Assembly (NCBI GenBank): GCA_964397305.1
Contig: CAYNIP010000022.1
Location: 1 to 64,000 of the forward strand
Length of the DNA: 64,000 nucleotides
Origin: JAAUTY01 sp964397305
GTDB lineage: Bacteria; Cyanobacteriota; Cyanobacteriia; Cyanobacteriales; Spirulinaceae
Direction of reading: 5' to 3'
Under the pieces are notes generated by a model. That model was not told where the DNA came from, did no database searches, and saw nothing but the letters and a program-made list of their open reading frames with translations. The position numbers and the translations under genes are program-made. Of this stretch, positions 17,801 to 25,993 are shown piece by piece (the first letter of the stretch is position 1; each line of letters starts with the position of its first letter).

Positions 17801-19208
17801 AATCTAAAACTATTTCACCGCCTTGGAAAGCATCTCCAGTCACGATAGCTGAACCGGGAAAAACAGCAGGGAGTGTTGGATTGACCTCAATATCACCACT
17901 CAAGCTATAATTTGGTTCGTATTGATTGGTTAACAGAACATCTCCTTTTTGATTACTGGTAAAGTCGTTAAAGAAAATTGTACCAACCCTGATAGTTGCA
18001 CTGCTGGGTATAGTTGTCGTACCGGAAGGAGCAAAAAATGTCCCAGTGCCTTCTAGTGTCGGACCAACGGTCAATAAGGGATTGACACCAGCACGGATGT
18101 CAACTGTTGGTTCAATCTTTCCATTGATAGAAAAAACACTACCGTCTGACAGCGGTACTGCTTCTACCAGTGCATAAGTAGGATCTGCGCCCGTAATCCA
18201 GATATATTGTGGGATTGTTACTGCGCCACCAGCTAAGATATGTAATGATGCCCCTCTGTAGGCAGAAATTAAGACATCGCCGCTAGCACGAATAATCGGA
18301 TCGTAAGGACTATGCAAATCCCCCAACTCGCCGTCCAATTGTTCCACCCGAAAACTACCGCCGCTCCAGTAGTGAGCATCGCCACCTACTGCATTGCTGC
18401 TGCGTAGCACCAGATCGCCACCAGCATAGAAGCCGCTGTCAGGATGATTGAGCGCAAAAATATCAACTTGTGCGTTACCTTGCACCAACAAATTACCGCC
18501 TGCTGCGGCAACAAACGGAGCGGTTTCCGTATCGCGAATTCGTAGTGTTTCTAAGGCTTCTAAAGTTAAATGACCGCCCGCTTGCAAGTGTCCCTGAAGC
18601 TCGAGATGGCCTGCTTGCAGCGTCAGGTCGCCGCCTGTCACCAGAGTTCCTTGACTGGCAATGCTGGCCTGATTTGCTGTCCCGTACTGCAAACCCGGCG
18701 TTACATTCACCGTCAGTAATGGTGAGGGTGCTTCTGGATTTGTTGCGCTGAATTCTAGGCCATTCTCAAACACCCAGCGATCGGCTGTCGAAGCGAAAAA
18801 CGAGCCCGCAATATCCAAGCGAGCATTCGGCCCGAAGAGAATGCCGTTAGGATTGAGCAAGAAGAGATTGGCGCCGCCATCCACGCCTAACGTGCCGAGA
18901 ATATTGGAGGGATTGCCCCCAGTGACACGGCTAAAAATGTTGGCGATACTGTCAGGATTGGCGAAATAGACCCGCTGGAGAGCGCTAACGTTAAAGTCTT
19001 GGAAACTGTGGAAAAGGTTGGAGCCGCGCAGGGCGCCGCCTTGGATTAAGTCAGCGGGCAAGCCATGGACGGTAGCGTTGGAGATAACTTGGCTGCTCTC
19101 TGCGCCGAGGGTGGCGTCTGGGATGAGCTGGGCGATCGCCCCCTCCGGACTCGACCCCACCGCGATCGCCCCCAACGCCAGCCACCAGTAACGCTCCATC
19201 CGCTTCAT
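14850..19208 (-). CDS. Two-partner-secretion exoprotein (TpsA, filamentous haemagglutinin-like)
   Basis: 1452-residue secreted beta-helix protein. A signal peptide (~1-26, ...GAIAVGSSPEGAIAQ) precedes the TPS secretion domain (~27-170) with the hallmark LFLLNPNGILFGPNARLDI. The rest is a long series of short repeats of the type G.GNAG.(I/L).I....L.V..GGQI..ST.G.G, as expected for a right-handed beta-helix. A Cys pair lies in the C-terminal 100 residues. A duplicated ~183-base period is visible at 15694-15977. No TpsB outer-membrane pore gene is in the window. The central part (~16000-18500) is visibly more AT-rich than the ends, suggesting mosaic origin. Divergent from the exoprotease at 19484. 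ATG at 19199 is an alternative start. Confidence 0.92.
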   Translation of the reverse strand: MKRMERYWWLALGAIAVGSSPEGAIAQLIPDATLGAESSQVISNATVHGLPADLIQGGALRGSNLFHSFQDFNVSALQRVYFANPDSIANIFSRVTGGNPSNILGTLGVDGGANLFLLNPNGILFGPNARLDIAGSFFASTADRWVFENGLEFSATNPEAPSPLLTVNVTPGLQYGTANQASIASQGTLVTGGDLTLQAGHLELQGHLQAGGHLTLEALETLRIRDTETAPFVAAAGGNLLVQGNAQVDIFALNHPDSGFYAGGDLVLRSSNAVGGDAHYWSGGSFRVEQLDGELGDLHSPYDPIIRASGDVLISAYRGASLHILAGGAVTIPQYIWITGADPTYALVEAVPLSDGSVFSINGKIEPTVDIRAGVNPLLTVGPTLEGTGTFFAPSGTTTIPSSATIRVGTIFFNDFTSNQKGDVLLTNQYEPNYSLSGDIEVNPTLPAVFPGSAIVTGDAFQGGEIVLDSRSSVRVNGNLAASALAFSGNYFGNGGNIKILAQEDTRINGIVTSRGLLSGSISLDTGAGLFINNSILTETHGNTTSTSGDLSLQGDTISVNNGALVGTATFGDSNAGNISVETRIFSINGTDLSETTPSAIFSNSQSGAGNAGDLTVNVDYLSITNGGRLASVSRASGNSGAVIINAKDRIEVGGASDGELFFSNIRTDQVTPGATGNSGELIINTSEFVIRDGGQVASGTFGSGRGGLIRINALESIEIYGESNLGERSALFSKTADTGDAGNIEIFSNRFSLGGGAILSAETSGIGNAGNITISSQNLVLSGIGTNGPTQIRSDARPGSFGRAGDLAINTDHLEVLDGAQIVAGTFGTGRAGNIFINASQRLTINNLGFIASSTSGQGDAGHISINALNLVANQGSIIGTSAYSPSSGRAGNLSIDATNLSILGGSQVQTSTSGLGNGGSLQVNVTGILELTGRSSRIRDLKGNLAASGLFTNTLGYGNAGDLRIEAYDLSIRDGAGIGALTDGKGAAGDIHINARSSVALSSATEHRSSISFDSRGSGNAGQLTLSTPYLALQNGGQILGSTTGSGNAGEIQIDTNRLMVSDGGQIIATTSGTGRGGILSVNADAIEIDGTNGDFASGLYFDSRGAGDAGQLSINAGQLRVRNGGQISASTSNQGRGGILSVNADAIEIDGTNGNFASGLYFDSRGAGDARGIIINTGRLAAENGGTVTVSGSGSGRSGDLEVNAGSIFLNNQGSLRATTSASEGGNINLRVARDINLRHNSEISAEAFGASNGGNIRMEAGGFIWAVLPENSDIVANAYEGEGGTIYARAQGVFGFRQFRDRRTDESDFTASSALGIDGSVTIEGASVQPDIPLPTQFPEAPPVEGCYVSNTTDPDGTDPSSFQVTGSGGIAPGPDEVPGSAVVTPWTDLDDGELEREAAAVPATPPSVEADGWQRLPDGRLIPTASEEAHRVSNCYPLDVAAPNASH
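15694..15977. repeat. Intragenic direct repeat in TpsA
   Basis: Two ~101-base stretches (15694-15794 and 15877-15977), offset by 183 bases and differing at only a handful of positions. They encode near-identical beta-helix rungs (SVNADAIEIDGTNG.FASG followed by LYFDSRGAGDA). This indicates recent unit duplication by unequal exchange in the GC-rich C-terminal part of the exoprotein gene. Confidence 0.8.
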
Positions 19209-19483
19209 CTCCAGAATAACAGCCAGTCAAGCGCCCAGCCCAGCTAGGGCTCTTCAAAGTCTCGCTGTAAGATGGGGCAATTTACGCAGTCGCGCCAAAA
19301 TTGTCACATAACGTTACAAACCGGTGCAGTGTCAGATAATTTTCTCTGCTCTGCATAAAACTTCTGCATCCCTAACGAGATAACCTCAGAAGCGCTCAAG
19401 GGACATTGCCGCTAAGGGTAAGCGCGCATTAAATTCGGCCTGTCCAGTTGCTTCTGAACTCAGACTTCTTACCAGGAGAATCC

Positions 19484-22400
19484 ATGAAACCTTCCGAGCA
19501 AAACACTCCATCGCGAGCGCCGCTGCCTGCCACGCCGCAGACCTTCATTTTGGAACCTATTCTCACGCCGAGCGGCATTATTGATGCAGGGGATGATGGG
19601 GTTGATTTGGCGATCGCCGATCTCGAGATCGACTTTGAAAATATCGATTTAGCTGAAGCCGCTCCCGAAGCAACCGATGCAGTTAGCGATCTACCGGACG
19701 ACCTGCAAGAGCTGCCCTGGCTCGAGCAAGCGAGCACAACACCGACGCAAGCTAGCGATCTGTTTGACTCAGGTGTCTTCACCGTCGGCGAGTCGGGCGA
19801 GGTCGAATTTGACTTCCTCTTCGACGGTGGTAAATACAAGGGCGAACTTGGCGTCTTCAGCCTCGAAGGGATGGAGCAATTTGAACCCGGTTCTGAAGAC
19901 TTCATTCAGGAAGCAGCTCGCCGCGCTCTATCCGGCTCTGAGGACGGTCATGTTGTTATCTCCGATCGCTATGAAGGCGCCAAGTTTAGCGGCGATCTGG
20001 GCGAGCCTAAAGACTGGAATACGGGCGAATATTGGGAAGATAAGCCAGCTTTTACCATGCGTCCGGGCGATCGCTTTGGCTTGATCTTCGTCCCGAATGG
20101 CAGTATGGAGCAAGTTTGGGAAAACCCTAACATTGGCGGTAGCAAAGCGCCCCTATTCTCCATGTCCACCGCGAATCCAGATGATTTCTTCCACATGGGT
20201 CAGATTGCCGATGTGACGGGTGAAGGTCACACCTTTGTCTTGGAAGATATGCGAATCAGTGCTGGCTCTGACGGTGACTATAACGACTTTGTATTCCAGG
20301 TGCGCGGTGCAACTTCCGATAGCACGAGTCTTGAGGAGCTGGCAGCTAACCACCACTGGAATGGTTCGGAAATCGGTCAGGAAATCCTCGACTATACCGA
20401 CCAGAGTATCGCTGAATACGAAGCGCTGATCGAGCAACAAACGGAGCAAATGTTGGCTGACATTGACGCCGCGATCGAGGAATTATTACCAGACGGATCG
20501 GCGGCGGATGTTGAGGCAGTTCCGGAGGCAGAAGTTGAGGCGGCTTTAGAAGCAGAGGTACAAAGTCTGACTGACGAGTTGACTGCAACAGACGATCGCC
20601 TGATCGACGACCTCGAACCAACAATCGCTGACGCCGATGCAACCTTCGCAACTCTCTCAGATCGTGCGATCGAAGCCTTGGAGCAAACCCTCGCGCAGCC
20701 TAGCGAAGCGGAACCGGACGCGATCGCCACTCTCGCCAAAACCTACCAATTTGCTCCCGAAGATCAGCCGGTCATTGGCATTCTCGATACTGACTTCACG
20801 GCTGATAATCCTGACATTAATACCGACAATCTGACGGTTGGCAACGACTTCATTGAAGGCGACAGCGATCCGTTTGTCGCTCCGAGCACTGCCAAGAGCC
20901 ACGGCACGACGATTCTAGAAACCATTGCCGCGATTCAAGACAACGATCTCGGTCAGGATGGCATCAACGACGACGTGCGGCTCTGGCTGGCGCGCAGCAC
21001 GGGCTCGGGTCGCTGGGCGGAAGCGCTGGTGGACTTTGTGGAGGCAGCGAAGCAGTCGGGGCAGCCGAATGCGATCGCCAATCTCAGCTTCGATCTCACG
21101 CAGATTGACAGTGAGGGCAATGTCAGCACTCGCCTAGATCTGACGGCGAACGAGCGCGCGGCGCTGGAGTATGCCCGCGCCAATAATGTGCTGGTTGTCG
21201 CGGCGGCTGGCAACAATAATGGCGCAATGTCGGCGCTGGGTCAGGCTTCAAGCGAGTTCGAGAATTTGATTACTGTGGGTGCGGCTGAGGGGGGCGATCG
21301 CGCCGACTACTCCAGCTACGGCGAGGGGCTTGATCTGTTGGCTCCGGGCCAAGCAGCAACCGGCGAATCAGGCAGCTCGATCGCGGCTGCCAAGGTGTCA
21401 GGAATTGCCTCGCTGGCCTGGGCGGCGAATCCAGAGTTGAGTGCCGCAGAAATTGCTGAAATCCTGACAGCAACAGCGACGGATCTGGATGCACCGGGCT
21501 GGGATGCGACGACGGGCATGGGTCTGGTCAATCTGGCGGCAGCGGTGACGGCGGCGAAGGCGGCGACACCGACAGGTTTACCGTCGGAGGCAACGATCCC
21601 GCCACCCAGTTTCAGTCCGCCTGAATCGTCGGCGAGCGAGCGGGCAACGTTCTGGCCGAGCCGTTTCAAGCCGGTGCAGCAGCGACTGCGCGATGCGATG
21701 AATCGGGCGAAGCAGCGCGCGGCAGCAGCAGTTCGCCAGAGGCTCAGCGCGGCAACAAGCCGTTTGGCGAGTGCAGGTCGCAAACGGGTTGGCAATTTTG
21801 TCAGTCGCGTTCGCAACACGTTCAGTTCAGCAACGAATGTTGTTCGTCAAGGTATCCGCCGCGTGACCGCACCAATCACGAATGCATTCAAGCGTTCCGC
21901 GCAGAAATTCCCCTTTGTTTACAAGCTCAAGAACAATGTTTCTGGCTTAGTCAACAGGCTGAAAGATGCCTTCAATAAGCTGATTGGGCAACATCAAGAT
22001 GCTAAGGATGAGGAAGTGCAGAATAATGGCTTCCATGCCACTAGCTTCAGTGGTTGGGTCGGTCCTGGGATCGGAGTTGCTCTTCGGAATAGTCCAAACC
22101 ACGATGATAAGAGTGGTCTAGCAGAGCCATATCGCAAGACGCTGTACTTTGATGGTTGGATGTATGGTGGTGTTGTGAGCGATCTCTGGACGAATCAGCC
22201 GGATGCTCTCTGGTATCGCTACTGGCGCGATGGCAAAGCCTACTGGGTTCCCAGTGCTTATATCTACGGCTATCCTAGCCCGCGCCCGCCGCTGTTGCCA
22301 CCTTCTAATCCAACTCCGCCGCCACCGCCACCGCCGCCAACCGAGCCTGGTTATGTCAACAGTAATATTGGTAGTGTGTCGCTGAATTTTCGCTCCGGAG

Positions 22401-22990
22401 CTTATGTTGGCGCAACAATTATTGGTCGCCTGGGAATCGGTACCAAAGTGGAAATTTTGGAGAAAGTGACAGGCGGTCTCTATCAACCGGGCAATCGCAA
22501 TGATTGGTACAAGGTGAAGGTTGGCTCGAAGACGGGTTATGTTGCGGCTTACTTCATTACTAAGGGTAATCCTCCAGCAACGAGTTCCTGGCAGAATCCT
22601 TTACCTGGATATCCAGTGACAAGTGGATATGGCTGGCGTCGCGATCCGGCAACTGGCCAACAGAAGTTTCACTATGGAATCGATATTGGTGCGCCTTACG
22701 GCACGCCTATCAAAGCGGCGAAGAGTGGCACCATCATCAAGGCTGGTTGGGATACGACAGGCTATGGCAATCTCGTTATCATCCAGCACGATGATGGTAC
22801 GCGCAGCTACTACGCACATATGTCGGGTTTCTCTGTTGGTGTTAATCAGCGCGTGAGTGCTGGTCAACGGATTGGATCTGTGGGTAGCACAGGTTATTCC
22901 ACTGGCAACCATCTGCACTTTGAAATTCGCGTTGCTCCTTACCGCTGGCAAACAGATAACCGCAATCCAAGGAATTATGTCAACTTCTAG
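19484..22990 (+). CDS. Composite exoprotein: DUF4114 - subtilisin-like S8 - SH3 - M23 peptidase
   Basis: 1168 residues. The start at 19484 is preceded by AGGAG five bases upstream; the frame is open to 19448. Order: an acidic N-terminus without a recognisable signal peptide; DUF4114 (~100-290, ending SAGSDGDYNDFVFQV); a Glu/Asp/Ala-rich coil (~290-415); a peptidase S8 domain (~430-690) with Asp435 (GILDTDF), His473 (KSHGTT), Asn ~577 (AAAGNNNG) and Ser632 (ESGSSIAAAK), so the triad is complete; a strongly basic amphipathic stretch (~725-838); a Trp/Tyr-rich SH3-like piece; a poly-Pro linker; SH3 (~958-1030); and an M23 LytM-type endopeptidase with H1063..D1067 (HYGIDIG) and H1143LH1145. It joins a protease to a cell-wall hydrolase. 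Divergent from tpsA. Confidence 0.9.
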   Translation: MKPSEQNTPSRAPLPATPQTFILEPILTPSGIIDAGDDGVDLAIADLEIDFENIDLAEAAPEATDAVSDLPDDLQELPWLEQASTTPTQASDLFDSGVFTVGESGEVEFDFLFDGGKYKGELGVFSLEGMEQFEPGSEDFIQEAARRALSGSEDGHVVISDRYEGAKFSGDLGEPKDWNTGEYWEDKPAFTMRPGDRFGLIFVPNGSMEQVWENPNIGGSKAPLFSMSTANPDDFFHMGQIADVTGEGHTFVLEDMRISAGSDGDYNDFVFQVRGATSDSTSLEELAANHHWNGSEIGQEILDYTDQSIAEYEALIEQQTEQMLADIDAAIEELLPDGSAADVEAVPEAEVEAALEAEVQSLTDELTATDDRLIDDLEPTIADADATFATLSDRAIEALEQTLAQPSEAEPDAIATLAKTYQFAPEDQPVIGILDTDFTADNPDINTDNLTVGNDFIEGDSDPFVAPSTAKSHGTTILETIAAIQDNDLGQDGINDDVRLWLARSTGSGRWAEALVDFVEAAKQSGQPNAIANLSFDLTQIDSEGNVSTRLDLTANERAALEYARANNVLVVAAAGNNNGAMSALGQASSEFENLITVGAAEGGDRADYSSYGEGLDLLAPGQAATGESGSSIAAAKVSGIASLAWAANPELSAAEIAEILTATATDLDAPGWDATTGMGLVNLAAAVTAAKAATPTGLPSEATIPPPSFSPPESSASERATFWPSRFKPVQQRLRDAMNRAKQRAAAAVRQRLSAATSRLASAGRKRVGNFVSRVRNTFSSATNVVRQGIRRVTAPITNAFKRSAQKFPFVYKLKNNVSGLVNRLKDAFNKLIGQHQDAKDEEVQNNGFHATSFSGWVGPGIGVALRNSPNHDDKSGLAEPYRKTLYFDGWMYGGVVSDLWTNQPDALWYRYWRDGKAYWVPSAYIYGYPSPRPPLLPPSNPTPPPPPPPPTEPGYVNSNIGSVSLNFRSGAYVGATIIGRLGIGTKVEILEKVTGGLYQPGNRNDWYKVKVGSKTGYVAAYFITKGNPPATSSWQNPLPGYPVTSGYGWRRDPATGQQKFHYGIDIGAPYGTPIKAAKSGTIIKAGWDTTGYGNLVIIQHDDGTRSYYAHMSGFSVGVNQRVSAGQRIGSVGSTGYSTGNHLHFEIRVAPYRWQTDNRNPRNYVNF

Positions 22991-23099
22991 TTGACTTTTA
23001 CTAAAGCTGTCTACATGGCTTTTCAAGCTTAGATACTCTGGCTACCAGCGATCGCCCTCACCCGGCGATCGCTTCTCTGCATCCTTTAACCGAAACGAC

Positions 23100-23735
23100 T
23101 CACAGCTCGCTCGGATCGATCCCCAGCTCCCTGAGCTTGGCAAAAGCGCGATCGCGTTCCTCCGCAAACTCACTAGGGTCTTTGAACGGTTCGCCATCCG
23201 GGTAAAACACCGCCAACCCATCCTCAAACAATTCAAAACGAATCTGCAAGATTGGCGAAATCCAAGGCAAGTGCAAAGGCGTAACCAAGCGGCAATCCTG
23301 CTCGCGGCTCTCCCGCACAAAGCCCCAAAAATTTTGACTGTCGGGATCGTAGAAATACATCTCCAAAACCCCATACTTAGCATAGAAAATCTGCTTCGTC
23401 GCGATCTCCTTGTGCGTATTGCTCGGGGACAAAATTTCAAACACAACTTGGGGCGCAATGTCGTCCTCTTCCCACTGCTTGTAGCTACCGCGATCGCCAT
23501 CTGGGCGACCCAGCACCACCATGGCGTCGGGTGCTTGGCAGGGAGCGGGGGGGTCCGTGACTTGGATGGGATACCACAACAAATCCCCGGCCACAAACGC
23601 GACTTGCTCCTTGAGCAACCGCCGCAAATTAGTGACAAGCCTGACGATCCAGCGGTACTGCACTGTGTTGTCCGCCATCGGCTTACCGTCAGAATCAGGG
23701 TAGAGATTTTGGGAGGCTGGATAGTGATAAACCAT
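23100..23735 (-). CDS. Uma2 family (DUF820) putative endonuclease, copy 2
   Basis: 211-residue near-identical paralogue of the Uma2 protein at 13818-14495; it shares the VVFEILSPSN core and differs mainly in having a single ERDRAFA heptad at the C-terminus instead of three. It lies in the right-hand copy of the segmental repeat (23104-23773), downstream of and convergent with the composite exoprotein gene. The near-identity at DNA level shows a recent duplication or ongoing gene conversion. Function beyond the nuclease-like fold is unknown. Confidence 0.85.
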   Translation of the reverse strand: MVYHYPASQNLYPDSDGKPMADNTVQYRWIVRLVTNLRRLLKEQVAFVAGDLLWYPIQVTDPPAPCQAPDAMVVLGRPDGDRGSYKQWEEDDIAPQVVFEILSPSNTHKEIATKQIFYAKYGVLEMYFYDPDSQNFWGFVRESREQDCRLVTPLHLPWISPILQIRFELFEDGLAVFYPDGEPFKDPSEFAEERDRAFAKLRELGIDPSEL

Positions 23736-23773
23736 GAGTCCCAGGAGGATTCGTAGCTTTAATTTTACCGCAG
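23104..23773. repeat. Segmental direct repeat, right copy
   Basis: 670-base partner of 13822-14533, same orientation, lacking the two extra 21-base units. The right boundary falls at the same ACCGCAG, immediately after which a family A/B hybrid palindromic repeat begins (23775). Recombination between the two copies would delete or circularise 9.24 kb carrying both exoprotein genes. Confidence 0.88.
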
Positions 23774-23774
23774 G

Positions 23775-23913
23775 GGGTGCATCCCAACTTTGGCATGACC
23801 GTTGCCCTCATCCCCCGGCCCCTTCTCCCAGGGCGGGAGAAGGGGAGTTAGAAGTCCCTCTCCCAGCTTGGGAGAGGGATTTAGAGTGAGGGCTGCCAAT
23901 TTGGGATGCTCCC
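23775..23913. repeat. Hybrid palindromic repeat (A-type ends, B-type core)
   Basis: A 139-base element with terminal inverted repeats GGGTGCATCCCAA / TTGGGATGCTCCC, related to the family A ends. Its core is the family B hairpin (CCCTCATCCCCCGGCCCC ... GGGAGAAGGGGAG ... CTCTCCCAGCTTGGGAGAGG). It fills most of the 293-base gap before the next Uma2 gene; the remainder shows HIP1 sites only. Confidence 0.75.
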
Positions 23914-24066
23914 ACCGCAGTTGCAAGGAGCGCGATCGCCCCAGAAGTGTCCTTGATGGATCGACACAACCCTGTGTTAGGCCGTCAAGTGTTGCCTCCT
24001 TTCCCTCAGACCAGCGATCGCCCCCCGCTAAACTAAAAACAGTGACCCGCCGCCCCTTTTTCCCTC

Positions 24067-24618
24067 ATGATCGCCGTCCCCCACTACATCAGCCCCGCTG
24101 ACTACCTCGCCCTCGAAGGCCAAAACCCGATCCGCCACGAATACCGGCGCGGCCTGGTCTACGCCATGACTGGCGGCAGCGATCGCCACGCTCGCATTGC
24201 CTTCAATTTCCTGCGCGAAATCGATAATCACCTGGGCGATTCGCCCTGCCGCTTCTACGGCAGCGATGTTAAGGTCAATTACGCCGAGGATTTTTACTAC
24301 TATCCCGATGCTTTTGTCACCTGCGATCCGCGCGATCGCGGTGATCGCTACGTCAAGCGCCATCCCCAACTCATTGCCGAAGTCCTTTCCCCGGCCACCG
24401 AAGCCTTCGATCGGCAGGATAAATTTGACGACTACCGCCAAATTGGTAGCCTAGAAGAATATGTTTTGATCTCGCAAGAAAGCCCGTGCGTTGAAGTCCG
24501 TCGCCGCGTTGCAGGCGACCGTTGGGAAACCATTGTTTTCGAGATGGGCGATCGCGTCGTCCTTGCTAGCCTGGAGCTAGAATTTCCCATCGCGGCGCTC
24601 TATCGGGGTATTGACTAA
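24067..24618 (+). CDS. Uma2 family protein, tandem copy A
   Basis: 183-residue Uma2/DUF820 protein, a different subfamily from the 13818/23100 pair. It begins MIAVPHYISPADYLALE, and the nuclease-like core PDAFVTCDPRD, LIAEVLSPATEAFDRQDK and EEYVLISQ is complete. The gene at 24703-25254 encodes an almost identical protein differing only in the last residues (IAALYRGID versus ITILYRGID). The gap between them is 84 bases. The upstream ~50 bases (CGCTAAACT..A...CAG..ACCCG) are only loosely similar, so the coding parts are much better conserved than the flanks. Confidence 0.87.
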   Translation: MIAVPHYISPADYLALEGQNPIRHEYRRGLVYAMTGGSDRHARIAFNFLREIDNHLGDSPCRFYGSDVKVNYAEDFYYYPDAFVTCDPRDRGDRYVKRHPQLIAEVLSPATEAFDRQDKFDDYRQIGSLEEYVLISQESPCVEVRRRVAGDRWETIVFEMGDRVVLASLELEFPIAALYRGID

Positions 24619-24702
24619 CCCCGCTGCGTTCGCGTAGCGTCCCGGAGAGATTATCGCCCCCCCGCTAAACTTAAAGACAGCAACCCGAGGCCCATTCCAC
24701 CG

Positions 24703-25254
24703 ATGATCGCCGTCCCCCACTACATCAGCCCCGCCGACTACCTCGCCCTCGAAGGCCAAAACCCGATCCGCCACGAATACCGGCGCGGCCTGGTCTACGC
24801 CATGACTGGCGGCAGCGATCGCCACGCTCGCATTGCCTTCAATTTCCTGCGCGAAATCGATAATCACCTGGGCGATTCGCCCTGCCGCTTCTACGGCAGC
24901 GATGTTAAGGTCAATTACGCCGAGGATTTTTACTACTATCCCGATGCTTTTGTCACCTGCGATCCGCGCGATCGCGGTGATCGCTACGTCAAGCGCCATC
25001 CCCAACTCATTGCCGAAGTCCTTTCCCCGGCCACCGAAGCCTTCGATCGGCAGGATAAATTTGACGACTACCGCCAAATTGGTAGCCTAGAAGAATATGT
25101 TTTGATCTCGCAAGAAAGCCCGTGCGTTGAAGTCCGTCGCCGCGTTGCAGGCGACCGTTGGGAAACCATTGTTTTCGAGATGGGCGATCGCGTCGTCCTT
25201 GCTAGCCTGGAGCTGGAATTTCCCATTACGATCCTCTATCGCGGTATTGACTGA
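24703..25254 (+). CDS. Uma2 family protein, tandem copy B
   Basis: 183 residues, the second of a tandem pair with 24067-24618. Translation is identical except near the C-terminus, and the DNA is also nearly identical through the body of the gene with only scattered changes. Same PD-(D/E)XK-like layout: LIAEVLSP, then DKFDDYRQIG. Sequence identity that drops sharply outside the coding region suggests gene conversion or a very young duplication. Function is unknown for the family; a nuclease role has been proposed from fold alone. Confidence 0.87.
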   Translation: MIAVPHYISPADYLALEGQNPIRHEYRRGLVYAMTGGSDRHARIAFNFLREIDNHLGDSPCRFYGSDVKVNYAEDFYYYPDAFVTCDPRDRGDRYVKRHPQLIAEVLSPATEAFDRQDKFDDYRQIGSLEEYVLISQESPCVEVRRRVAGDRWETIVFEMGDRVVLASLELEFPITILYRGID

Positions 25255-25379
25255 GCCCGCAGCGAATAGTTGGCTTTGAATCCTGGTCGCGGGCGATTCG
25301 CGCCTCCCCTCAAACATTCAGTCATCATTAGAGTAGAGCAACTGGAGGTACAATGATGCCAATCTCAAAAGCAACGCCA

Positions 25380-25799
25380 ATGGGCAAAATTATCACGACG
25401 TTAACCATCACCAACCGGATCGACCAAGCCAATGCGAGACAGGGGTTAATTCCTGCTGAGGAAGTGCGATCGCTCATCCTCGACAACGTTCTCATCGATA
25501 CCGGTGCAACGACCTTATGCTTACCCTCCGATGTGATCGCGAAACTCGGCCTAGAGTTGCTCAAAGAAGTGGATGTCGCAACGGCGAATGGCTTCAGTAA
25601 AGCTAGAGTTTTTCAGGATGCGCGAATTTCCTTACTCGGTCGAGAAGGCACGTTTGAATGCCTAGAATTACCGGGGGGACGCGATCCCCTGCTAGGGGTT
25701 TTGCCGCTCGAAGCCTTGGGGATTGAACTCGATTTACGCAACCAGCAATTGAAAGTCTTACCCGATACATCAATGGACACCTATTTGACGATTCTGTGA
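25380..25799 (+). CDS. Retropepsin-like clan AA aspartyl protease, copy A
   Basis: About 139 residues starting at the internal ATG (MGKIITTLTITN), which is where relatives begin; the frame is open to 25353. The single-domain retroviral-type aspartyl protease motif is visible: VLIDTGATTLCLP, with the catalytic Asp in DTGA, and the second hydrophobic-hydrophobic-Gly element in LLGVLPLEALG. Such proteins act as dimers. Small stand-alone members are common in cyanobacteria and lack a defined substrate. An identical coding sequence lies 614 bases downstream. Confidence 0.8.
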   Translation: MGKIITTLTITNRIDQANARQGLIPAEEVRSLILDNVLIDTGATTLCLPSDVIAKLGLELLKEVDVATANGFSKARVFQDARISLLGREGTFECLELPGGRDPLLGVLPLEALGIELDLRNQQLKVLPDTSMDTYLTIL

Positions 25800-25993
25800 T
25801 GCTGTGGTGATTGGATTGTAGCGAAGGCGATCGCCCCTCGAGCCTCAATATATTGCTGCTCCTACTTACCTGGTAGTGGTGCGTTTAGTGGCCAGGTCTC
25901 TTAGGAGCGCGATCGCGCCTCCCCTCAAACATCAGTCATAATCAGAGTAGAGGAACTGGGAGTACAATGATGCCAATCTCAAAAGCAACGCCA

